Shown piece by piece: positions 1-6,839 of a stretch of 14,123 nt of DNA. Position 1 is the stretch's first letter, and each line of letters starts with the position of its first letter. Origin of the DNA: Acidobacteriota bacterium (GTDB taxonomy: Bacteria > Acidobacteriota > Blastocatellia > Pyrinomonadales > Pyrinomonadaceae); contig JAKOSS010000276.1 of NCBI GenBank assembly GCA_029777145.1, forward strand, positions 1-14,123. Reading direction: 5' to 3'. A program made the position numbers and the translations under genes. A model generated the notes under the pieces. It did not search any database. It saw only the letters and a list, made by a program, of their open reading frames with translations, and was not told the DNA's origin.

Positions 1-2063
1 ATCTGTTCGATCGGCGTGCCCGATTCCGTCCGCGTCGAAATATCGAGGAAATTCTTCGAATCATCAGAACGCTTCATTTCCTGCGGATAATAGATCTCGA
101 AACCGAGGAAGTTGCGGGCGAGATCACCCTTCAGCGACTCCTGACGGTTCACGTAGCGCGTCATTCCCGGCTCGGGTTTCAAATTCCGCGGCTCGGGCGG
201 TTTGTCGATCTCTTCCGGAAGGATCCGTTCCTGTTCCGGAGTGCGCATCGGTTCGCTGACATCGTTCGCGACCTCGGCCGGTTGGCGGGTTTCGACAAAC
301 TTCAGGATCCCCCAAATTCCGAGCAGGACGATAACTGCCGCGGCGATCGGAAGCGCGACCCACAGCCAGTTGTGCGGGTGCGGCGGTTCGGGCGAGCGTT
401 TCACCCACGCATGGTCCTCGTCCCGGCTCTCGACGACAACCGCGTCGTCATTCGATTCGGACGCGAGCGCCGACTCGATGCGGATATCTCCGTTCACGGG
501 AACGTCGTCGCGGATCGCGATCGGCGGCACGACAAAAAATTCGCGTGTATGTTCCGACTTTACCGGTTCGGCGTCAGCTTCCGCGACGGGCGTTTGCTTC
601 TCGGCGGCCTTTTCCCACGGCGAGACGGCGGTGACGGCGTTGAACAGCGCATCGCCGAAATCGCGGGCCTTCGGATACCGCTCGGACGGCTCGAACTTGA
701 GCGCTTTCTCCAGGATCTTGTCGGAAAGCGCCGGCAAATCGGTCCGCAGTTCGGTCGGCGGGATCCTCAAACCGTGCTCCTGGGCCGAGACCAGTTCCTT
801 TTCGGAGAGCGCGTTGAACGGCAAACGGGCCGTCAGCATTTCGTACGCGATGATCGCCAGTGAGTAGATCTCGCTGGCGTATGTCGCCGGTTCGCCGAGG
901 ATCTCTTCGGGAGACTTGTAAACCAGATCCGATTCGTTCCAGAAGCGGTAAGACAATTCGAAATTCGTCAGTTTTACCTGCTCGATTCCCACCTCCGACA
1001 CCGTCAGCATAATGTTGTCGGGCTTCAGATTCCGATGAAGAATCCCCGCCTCGTGCGCGGCACTCAGGGCATACGACGTTTGGCGGATGATGCGCGCAAC
1101 GCGGCGCGGATCGAACTGTCCGGACGCGCGCAGCGCCGATGAAAGCGATTGTCCCTCGACGAATTCGCTGATCACGAACCGGTACCCTTCGGGAAGTTCG
1201 CCCGAGTCGGAAACGGCGGCGATGTTCGGATGATTAAGATGAGACAGCGAGAGCCGCTCTTCGGCGAAATGCTGCTCGTAGGCTTCGTCGTCCATGAAGA
1301 CGCGAACGACGACGCGGCGGCCTTCGGAGATCTGATCCTCGGCGAGAAACTCGAGTGAATCCTCGTCGTCGCCGATGAGATCCTTGACCTTGTAACGGCC
1401 CTTGACCGTTTGTCCGACAAGTACCCGCGGATTGTCCCAGTTGAGCGCGCTGCGACCGATCGGCTGTGTGCTTCGGTCACCGACCTCGGCCGTTCCTGAC
1501 GGAATTTCGTACGGATTGACGAGTTTTGCCGCCGGCTTCGGCGCCGCGGCCGGAATTTCCTCAATGAGCCCTGTTTCAACGGGCGGTTCGTGCGCCGCCT
1601 CGGGTTCCGTCGATTCAGCGATCTCGTCGGGCGGTTCGGACAAAGGAACCGCCGGCGTCGCCGGAAGGTCCGTCAGCGACGGCGCGTCGAGCGGATGGTC
1701 GAAGTCGATCTCGAGAAGCGAATCGTCGTCATCGAAGACGATCGGCGCCTTCTCGGTCTCGCGCTGCGTTTCGTAGATCTTGCTGATCGGCGCGTGCGGT
1801 TTGGGTTCGGTCGGTTTCGCCGGTTGATCGAACTTCGGGCGGATCGTCGTATTTGCGGTCGGCCGCGAATCGCCGCCGTCCTTGCGGGGCATCTTTCCGA
1901 GGATATTGGTGAACACTCCACCGGGTGTCGACGACTCGTTCTTCGGCGTCACGGGCAACAATCTACCGCCGTCGTTCGAACAGAATCGCTGTGTCCCGTC
2001 TTCGTATGTACTTCGGCACTTCGGACAATACAACATTGTGGTTCTAACCGTGGCTACGGACAT
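1..2063 (-). CDS. Membrane-anchored Ser/Thr pseudokinase (kinase-fold protein lacking catalytic residues), 3' end beyond window
   Basis: An open frame of 687 codons runs off the left edge, so the C-terminus is missing. Seen: an N-terminal Cys-ribbon (C13, C16, C28; CPKC then FCSNDG), an acidic/proline-rich linker to about residue 220, and a kinase-like domain about 222-475. A single membrane helix lies at about 566-587, followed by an extracytoplasmic part with an FLGFEIYYPQEMK segment. The fold is recognisable (HPNI, LKPDN, YKSPEE for the APE motif, and the aC glutamate in FAEE). However, the Gly-loop reads IGDDEDSLEF with no GxGxxG, the VAIK lysine is R254, HRD is HRN (N345), and DFG is NFE (367-369). 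Catalysis is therefore unlikely and a scaffolding or ligand-sensing role is inferred. The ATG at 2063 is preferred because of the purine-rich AGAGGGAAAAGAG upstream; an ATG at 2036 (MLYCPKC) is the alternative. The gene follows the exported TPR gene on the same strand, across a 190-base gap with no clear promoter. Confidence 0.92.
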   Translation of the reverse strand, partial: MSVATVRTTMLYCPKCRSTYEDGTQRFCSNDGGRLLPVTPKNESSTPGGVFTNILGKMPRKDGGDSRPTANTTIRPKFDQPAKPTEPKPHAPISKIYETQRETEKAPIVFDDDDSLLEIDFDHPLDAPSLTDLPATPAVPLSEPPDEIAESTEPEAAHEPPVETGLIEEIPAAAPKPAAKLVNPYEIPSGTAEVGDRSTQPIGRSALNWDNPRVLVGQTVKGRYKVKDLIGDDEDSLEFLAEDQISEGRRVVVRVFMDDEAYEQHFAEERLSLSHLNHPNIAAVSDSGELPEGYRFVISEFVEGQSLSSALRASGQFDPRRVARIIRQTSYALSAAHEAGILHRNLKPDNIMLTVSEVGIEQVKLTNFELSYRFWNESDLVYKSPEEILGEPATYASEIYSLAIIAYEMLTARLPFNALSEKELVSAQEHGLRIPPTELRTDLPALSDKILEKALKFEPSERYPKARDFGDALFNAVTAVSPWEKAAEKQTPVAEADAEPVKSEHTREFFVVPPIAIRDDVPVNGDIRIESALASESNDDAVVVESRDEDHAWVKRSPEPPHPHNWLWVALPIAAAVIVLLGIWGILKFVETRQPAEVANDVSEPMRTPEQERILPEEIDKPPEPRNLKPEPGMTRYVNRQESLKGDLARNFLGFEIYYPQEMKRSDDSKNFLDISTRTESGTPIEQ

Positions 2064-2172
2064 TAAGCTCTTTTCCCTCTATGATTTGTTGCGCTTCGGC
2101 AAAAAAGCGTCTGCTGGGAAAAAGACTTAATCGGCGGGGGATTTCAGAACTGCGAGCGGTAGGCCGCGCGCA

Positions 2173-2207
2173 GATTCGAAATTCAAGAATCAAGATTCAA
2201 AACTGAA
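2173..2207. repeat. Degenerate 7-bp tandem array, consensus GATTCAA
   Basis: Five consecutive heptamers read on the plus strand are GATTCGA, AATTCAA, GAATCAA, GATTCAA and AACTGAA. The array lies in the gap between the TPR gene and the pseudokinase gene. It is AT-rich against a GC-rich background and has no coding potential that I accept. It may be a slippage-generated or dispersed intergenic repeat. Confidence 0.7.
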
Positions 2208-2229
2208 GTCGCGACAAGAATCCGTAGTC

Positions 2230-2264
2230 TGACCACCGACCACCAACCACTGACTACTGACTCT
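2230..2264. repeat. Degenerate 7-bp tandem array, consensus TGACCAC, overlapping the end of the TPR gene
   Basis: Five heptamers read on the plus strand are TGACCAC, CGACCAC, CAACCAC, TGACTAC and TGACTCT (minus-strand unit GTGGTCA). The last two units contain the final Ser-Gln codons and the TAG stop of the TPR gene, so the array has grown into or out of the coding end. It lies 22 bases from a second heptamer array of different sequence. It resembles in size and style the short tandemly repeated heptamers described in filamentous cyanobacteria, but homology is not claimed. Confidence 0.78.
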
Positions 2265-3618
2265 TCGCGATCTTCTCCGACAATATCGTTCGGCTCGAGT
2301 CAAGCGCCATCGCCTGCCGGTACAAACGCGCGGCGTCGGCCGGTTTGTTGATCTTCGAGAACGAATCGCCGAGCGATTCAAACTCGCGCGCGAGACGTTT
2401 CCGCTCACTGTTGGAAACGATCCTGAGCGCTGATCCGAGCACCTTTTCCGCGTCGGCAAGCCGTCCGCGACGCTGGTGAAGCGTGCTCAGGAGCGTGTAG
2501 GCGACGACACTGTTCGGGCTGACCTGGACGCTTCTCGTCAGAACCCGCTCCGCCTCGTCGAAGCTGTTACGGGTCGTCAGCGCGCGTCCGAGCAGATTGA
2601 GCGCCGTCGGATTTTTCGGATCGTCGGCCAGAGCGCGGCGCAGCAACTGTTCCGATTCGAGATAGCGCTGCTGCGACTGCATCACGTCGGCGACGAGGAT
2701 CATGGTCGGAACGTCCGTCGAGAACTGGACCGCGCGGCGGTAGCTCTCCGATGATTCGGCGATCTTACCGAGCCGCCGGTAAAGACGTCCCAAATGCGCG
2801 TAGGCAAGCGCGAACTCGGGTTCGATTGCGATCGCTTTCCGATATGCATCCTGTGTTTCCTGCGAAATGATGCCGCGGAGTTCGAGCGCGACCCCGAGTT
2901 GATCGTACGCAAACGCATTCTCGTCATCGAGCGTAATCGCCTTGCGAGCCAATTGCTCGGCCTCGGCATACCGATTCGAAAGATCTCCGCCGATGATCGG
3001 TTGCGACAGCACGTAGCTGAGCGCGATGTACGGTCCCGGGTTGTCGGATTCGACGCGGATCGCTCCGCGGTAGGAATTCTCGGATTCCTCCCATCGCTGC
3101 TGGTCGGCATAGATGTTTCCGAGTCCGTAAAGTCCCCGCGAGTCGTTCGGGTTCAACGACAAGGCGCGGCGATAGGCGGCGTCCGCACGCGGATAATCGC
3201 GGTCGTCGCGGGCCGCGTTGCCGTCAAGGATCGCGCTTTCGACAAGCTCTTCGGTCTTCGCGCCGACGGTAATAATGACGTTTTTCTGCGGATTCGGCTC
3301 GACGACCGTCGGCTGTTTCACGACGGTCTCTTTCGGCGTTGAATTGCGGGCCTGTTTCGGCGTAGATCGGACCGGACTTCGCGAAGTCTTGGAAGATTGC
3401 TTCGGCGCGGACTTGGCCGCCGGTTTCTTCGAAGCCGCCGTTGTCGTCTTGGGTTTCGCTTTCGTCGTCGTGGTCTTCTTCGAACTAGAGGCGGACGGCG
3501 ATTTGAACAGTCCCGTAGTGCTTCCGAGGTCCTGCGAAAAACAAAAAACCGGCGTGAAAACCACACACGCCGCGATCGTCAGAACCCATTTGCCGTTGCC
3601 GAAAAACTTCTGCTTCAT
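2254..3618 (-). CDS. Exported tetratricopeptide-repeat (TPR) protein with basic linker
   Basis: This 454-residue protein has a signal peptide at about 1-28 (MKQKFFGNGK, then a hydrophobic WVLTIAACVVFTPVF core, probable cleavage after CFS). The cysteine near the cleavage site does not fit a lipobox. Residues about 38-100 are a Lys/Ser/Thr/Pro-rich, strongly basic low-complexity linker. Residues about 125-445 form roughly nine TPR units with the usual A..Y..G and P-x-x-x-x-A spacing (for example RRALSLNPND and RKAIAIEPEFALAYAHLGRLY). TPRs bind other proteins, so a periplasmic or cell-wall scaffold is likely; the basic linker could contact anionic envelope polymers, which is inference. The start ATG has a GGGAG box 7 bases upstream, and the upstream kinase stop codon is only 13 bases away, so the two are probably co-translated. 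The last codons lie inside a heptamer repeat. No enzymatic domain is visible. Confidence 0.93.
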   Translation of the reverse strand: MKQKFFGNGKWVLTIAACVVFTPVFCFSQDLGSTTGLFKSPSASSSKKTTTTKAKPKTTTAASKKPAAKSAPKQSSKTSRSPVRSTPKQARNSTPKETVVKQPTVVEPNPQKNVIITVGAKTEELVESAILDGNAARDDRDYPRADAAYRRALSLNPNDSRGLYGLGNIYADQQRWEESENSYRGAIRVESDNPGPYIALSYVLSQPIIGGDLSNRYAEAEQLARKAITLDDENAFAYDQLGVALELRGIISQETQDAYRKAIAIEPEFALAYAHLGRLYRRLGKIAESSESYRRAVQFSTDVPTMILVADVMQSQQRYLESEQLLRRALADDPKNPTALNLLGRALTTRNSFDEAERVLTRSVQVSPNSVVAYTLLSTLHQRRGRLADAEKVLGSALRIVSNSERKRLAREFESLGDSFSKINKPADAARLYRQAMALDSSRTILSEKIAKSQ

Positions 3619-3625
3619 GTGCCAA

Positions 3626-3630
3626 CTCCC
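3626..3630 (-). promoter_or_regulatory. Shine-Dalgarno site of the TPR gene, next to the kinase stop codon
   Basis: On the minus strand GGGAG lies 7 bases before the TPR gene ATG and one base after the TGA of the kinase gene (3632-3634). Ribosomes ending the kinase would arrive almost on this site, which supports translational coupling of the two genes. Confidence 0.7.
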
Positions 3631-3631
3631 A

Positions 3632-5881
3632 TCAATCGGAGTGCACCAGACGGAATCCTATCGCTTTATCGCGATTCTTTTGATCCATGAAGACCCTGTA
3701 AGTCGAGGTTGAACTCGACGGTTCCTTCTTCAGATCAAACGCGCCCCGAACCACAACGCCGGTCTTTCCCATGCGCTCGGCCACCTGTTTCTCGAACTCC
3801 GATCCGGCATAAGCACGCGCCGGAGTCGAGGTCCATTCCCAGATGTTGCCGACCAGATCGAGGACACCCCATTTGTTGGCGCTTTCCGGAATTGATCCGA
3901 CCGCAACAAAATTCAGGTCCCGTCTGACGTTCGCGTGATCGTCGTACCACGTGTCGCCCCAAGGATAAAGCGTGTCGTCACCACCGTTTCGGGCGGCGTA
4001 TTCCCACTCTTCTTCCGTCGGCAGCCGGTACGTTTTGCCGTCGCGCTTCGAACGCCATTCCGCGAATGCCTTGATGTCGTCGAGATTGACGTAACGGACC
4101 GGGAAATTCATCTCGGCCGTCAGCGGCTTCCCGTTTTCCCAATTGAGGGGAAGCGGATTATAGCCGGTCGCCTGCACAAAATCGAAGTACTCGGCGTTCG
4201 TCACCTCGGTCTTGTCCATCGAGAAGTCCTTGACGTCGGTTTCGTATTCGGGTCTTTCAAGCGGGTCGCCGTCGTTGCGCCCCATCGTAAACTTACCGCC
4301 GCTGATCTTGACCATTTGGGTCTTCACCTGCGGAGGCGTCGGACTTTCGGTGTTGCCGTTGTTCGCGATCCTGTTGACGTTTCCGTTCGATCCGGAACCG
4401 AACAGGCCGAATTTCCAGGCACCGACGAGTCCAACGGAAGTAAGTACCAATAAAACCGCAATTCCAATTAATCCAATGACTACGGGCGACATCCCGCGGC
4501 GCGGCGCGGCGCCCTGATAGCTGTGCTGCGCGGTCTGCCACTGCGGACCGGCGGTCTGCTGCATCTGGAATTGCGACTGCTGGTTGGTCTGTCCGAAGTT
4601 CGGTCCCGAGATACTTCCCTGCGACTGGATCATCGTCGCCGCGCCCTCGGCCGGACGCGGAATTCCGCCGCTGTCGTCCATCAGCCGGGCGACGACCTGC
4701 TGCGGCTGTCCGTCGCAGATGACGTCGGTCTCCCAATCGCGGAATCCGTCGCGGCTCACGCGGATGCGGTGATTGCCGCTCTGGATCCCCTCAAGCATCA
4801 GCCAGCCGTCGTCGTGCGTCAGCCCGACCGCGACATTGTCGATGAACACCCGCGCATTCGCCGGATCGGTCAGGATCTTCAGCTGCGAGACCGGCAGCGC
4901 CGTCCCGGTCGTATGTCCGACCGACGTATGCAGCGCTCCCGTGGCGTTGACCGCGTTTCCGAACTCCTCGACGAGCTGCTCGACAGACTGCGTGCGGTTG
5001 TGGCGGTTCTTCTCGATGGTGTGCCGCACGGCCTGTTCGATCTGCGGCGAGACCTGGATCCCGAGCTGCGCGAAGGTCGGCGGCACGTCGCTCAAATGCT
5101 TTTTCATGATCGCCGGAATCGACGATCCCTTGAACGGAACATCGCCCGCGAGCATCTGAAAGAGCATCACCCCGAGGCTGTAAATGTCGGCACGAACGTC
5201 AGGCTCTTCGTCGGCCCATTGCTCGGGCGCCATATAATACGGCGATCCCATCAGTCCGGTCGTCTGCGCCTGTATGAACGATCCGAGCAACTCTCCGGAC
5301 TTGATCTTCGCGAGCCCGAAGTCGAGGATCTTGACCGCTTCGGCCATCGACTTCTTGCCGGTGCAGATCATGATGTTGAGCGGCTTGAGATCGCGGTGGA
5401 CGATACCCTGATGATGCGCGGCACCGACGCCGGCGCAGATCGCCCTCATCAGGTCGAGGGCCTTCTCGGGCGAGAGCCGTCCCTCGCGCGCGAGCATGTC
5501 GTGGAGCGACTCGCCCTCGACGTATTCCATGACGAGAAACGGGATCTTGCCGAAGGCGACCCCGTAGTCGGAAACCCCGACGACGTTCTGGTGCCGGATC
5601 GCGGCCGCGGCCAGCGCTTCCTGGCGAAATCTGGTGACAAGTTGGGGATCGTTCCCGACGAGGTCCGGGAGAATTACTTTGATCGCGTGCTGCGTCTTGA
5701 GATATGCGTGCCGGGCTTTGTAAACGACGCCCATCCCGCCCTGACCGAGACGCCGTTCAAGGTGGTATTTCTCCTCGAGAACGGGTGCGCCGCTGAGCGT
5801 CTGCATCGTTTGCGTACCGTCATCGGGGCAGGTCGTTACTTCATCGGGGAAGCATCGCTTACATTTCTGGCACTCTTTCAT
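3632..5881 (-). CDS. Transmembrane Ser/Thr protein kinase with PEGA-like domain and FGE/SUMF1-type ectodomain
   Basis: 749 residues from the ATG at 5881. Seen in order: a Cys-ribbon (C4, C7, C10, C18, ending CPDDG); a Hanks-type kinase domain about 39-309 with GQGGMG at 46-51, lysine K68 (HAIK), HRDLKP at 162-167, DFG at 187-189, and GSPYYMAPEQ closing the activation segment; a PEGA-like domain about 335-400; a Gln-rich linker; one membrane helix about 466-489; and an FGE-sulfatase-type domain about 523-749 (GGKFTMG, RLPTEEEWEYAAR, GNIWEWT, GFRLV). All catalytic residues of an active kinase are present, so it should phosphorylate Ser/Thr on cytoplasmic partners in response to an external cue. 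The FGE-like domain contains no cysteine, so it is more likely a binding module than a formylglycine-generating enzyme. The frame is open upstream to a TTG at 5935, but the ATG directly before the Cys-ribbon fits the family better; neither start has a strong Shine-Dalgarno. It is first in a probable operon with the TPR gene. Confidence 0.95.
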   Translation of the reverse strand: MKECQKCKRCFPDEVTTCPDDGTQTMQTLSGAPVLEEKYHLERRLGQGGMGVVYKARHAYLKTQHAIKVILPDLVGNDPQLVTRFRQEALAAAAIRHQNVVGVSDYGVAFGKIPFLVMEYVEGESLHDMLAREGRLSPEKALDLMRAICAGVGAAHHQGIVHRDLKPLNIMICTGKKSMAEAVKILDFGLAKIKSGELLGSFIQAQTTGLMGSPYYMAPEQWADEEPDVRADIYSLGVMLFQMLAGDVPFKGSSIPAIMKKHLSDVPPTFAQLGIQVSPQIEQAVRHTIEKNRHNRTQSVEQLVEEFGNAVNATGALHTSVGHTTGTALPVSQLKILTDPANARVFIDNVAVGLTHDDGWLMLEGIQSGNHRIRVSRDGFRDWETDVICDGQPQQVVARLMDDSGGIPRPAEGAATMIQSQGSISGPNFGQTNQQSQFQMQQTAGPQWQTAQHSYQGAAPRRGMSPVVIGLIGIAVLLVLTSVGLVGAWKFGLFGSGSNGNVNRIANNGNTESPTPPQVKTQMVKISGGKFTMGRNDGDPLERPEYETDVKDFSMDKTEVTNAEYFDFVQATGYNPLPLNWENGKPLTAEMNFPVRYVNLDDIKAFAEWRSKRDGKTYRLPTEEEWEYAARNGGDDTLYPWGDTWYDDHANVRRDLNFVAVGSIPESANKWGVLDLVGNIWEWTSTPARAYAGSEFEKQVAERMGKTGVVVRGAFDLKKEPSSSTSTYRVFMDQKNRDKAIGFRLVHSD

Positions 5882-5962
5882 TTTGAACAGTTTAGACGTC
5901 GGACGGACAAGAGAACGTTGTTCGCAAACCGGCAAGCATCCTGTCTTCGAAACCGCCCTACG

Positions 5963-5991
5963 ATTTTAGTTTTTTTGCGAATTGCAATCAA
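5963..5991 (-). promoter_or_regulatory. Predicted sigma70-type promoter of the kinase-TPR operon
   Basis: On the minus strand, -35 TTGATT (5986-5991) is followed after exactly 17 bases by -10 TAAAAT (5963-5968), with an A-tract in the spacer. Transcription would begin near 5956, giving a leader of about 75 bases before the kinase ATG. The rest of the 202-base gap (5882-6083) shows no gene and no convincing terminator hairpin for the upstream regulator gene, so read-through is possible. Confidence 0.55.
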
Positions 5992-6083
5992 GGCGGAAAC
6001 GATTTTCCCCTTTTCTTACTTGATATAACGAAATCCGGGACGGAAAAGGTCGATGGCGTCAAGACTTTTTTGAGAATGGCCGT

Positions 6084-6839
6084 TCAGTCGTCCAAATGGA
6101 CCCGTTTGAGGAGCTGAATGTAGCGGTCGTCGGATCGCAGAAATTCGAATTCCGGCTGAACCTTCATCGAGATCAGATTCGCCTGGCGCATCGTGTAGGC
6201 ACGCTGAAGCTGGACGATGGCGTTTTCGCGATCACCGATCGCCGCAAATCCGATGGCCGACGAATAGGGCGCGCGCCGGCCGTCGTCCGAGGCGGCGAAC
6301 TTTTCCGCGAGTCGCCGTGCTTCGTCCATTTCGCCGTTGCGGACGTGGAGCAGAAATCCCTCATACGAAAACGTCGGACATTTCGAGAACGCGGCGGCGG
6401 CCGACTCGAGATTCCCGAGCCGGAGTTCGGACTTCCCGATCAGATAATTCGCGTACTCGTCGTTCGGCGAAAGATCGAGCATCAGGCGCGCCTGTTCGAT
6501 CGTCTTTTCGGGTTTTCCCCAGAATTCGTAAAGTTCGGCGAGCGTGAGCCGGACGCCGAACGAAAGCGGATCGACCTCCTGGGCCTTGAGAACCTCGGCC
6601 TCGGCCTTCTCAAATTCGCCGCGCGCCGTGTAGATGTTCGAGAGCCAAAGGCGCGCCGTGCGGTTCATCGGGCGACGGCGCAAGGCTTCGAGATAGTATC
6701 GTTCGCGTTCGTCGAGATCGTAAGTGCGGAGGGTTTTGACGGCGCCGAGGACGATGTAAGCGCCGACGAGATCGGGATCCGCGGCGATCGCCTTTTCGGC
6801 ATGCGCGAGCGCTTTCGGCGCGGCGGTCCCCGGCGTCGC
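6084..6839 (-). pseudogene. C-terminal TPR part of the winged-helix regulator, cut off by an in-frame amber codon
   Basis: This stretch continues the regulator frame directly after the TAG at 6840-6842, with no shift and no further stop for 251 codons. The residues right after the stop (ATPGTAAPKALAHAEKAI) read as a normal TPR helix. More TPR units follow, and the end (FEFLRSDDRYIQLLKRVHLDD) is the usual C-terminus of such CadC/TolB/TPR proteins, so this is one gene with the 5' part. No ATG with a ribosome-binding site is available to start it separately; the internal TTG at 6683 falls inside a TPR and lacks a Shine-Dalgarno. It is therefore either lost from the product (nonsense mutation), made by stop readthrough, or intact in reality with a base-call error at the TAG. 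The TPRs would be the extracytoplasmic protein-binding part. Confidence 0.85.

Noticed and set aside
202..867. Two overlapping plus-strand open frames near the left edge
   Set aside because: Both are opposite the pseudokinase gene, which has coherent fold motifs and a membrane helix.
2173..2264. Possible CRISPR-like array
   Set aside because: The repeats are 7-base contiguous units with no spacers and no cas genes nearby.
3534..3618. Lipoprotein signal for the TPR protein
   Set aside because: The cysteine near the cleavage site is preceded by P-V-F, which does not fit a lipobox; ordinary signal peptidase cleavage after CFS is more likely.
5882..5935. Upstream TTG start that would add 18 residues to the kinase
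   Set aside because: The added residues lack family features, and the ATG at 5881 directly precedes the Cys-ribbon found at the start of related kinases. There is no strong ribosome-binding site for either, so this is a preference, not proof.
4523..6028. 501-codon open frame on the plus strand
   Set aside because: It lies opposite the intact kinase domain, whose motifs are unmistakable. Its product is rich in Arg, Asp and Leu without domains, the typical look of an antisense shadow.
6084..6683. Separate 199-residue TPR protein starting at a TTG
   Set aside because: The frame continues upstream in phase to the amber codon with TPR sequence all the way, and the TTG has no ribosome-binding site. 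It is the tail of the regulator gene.
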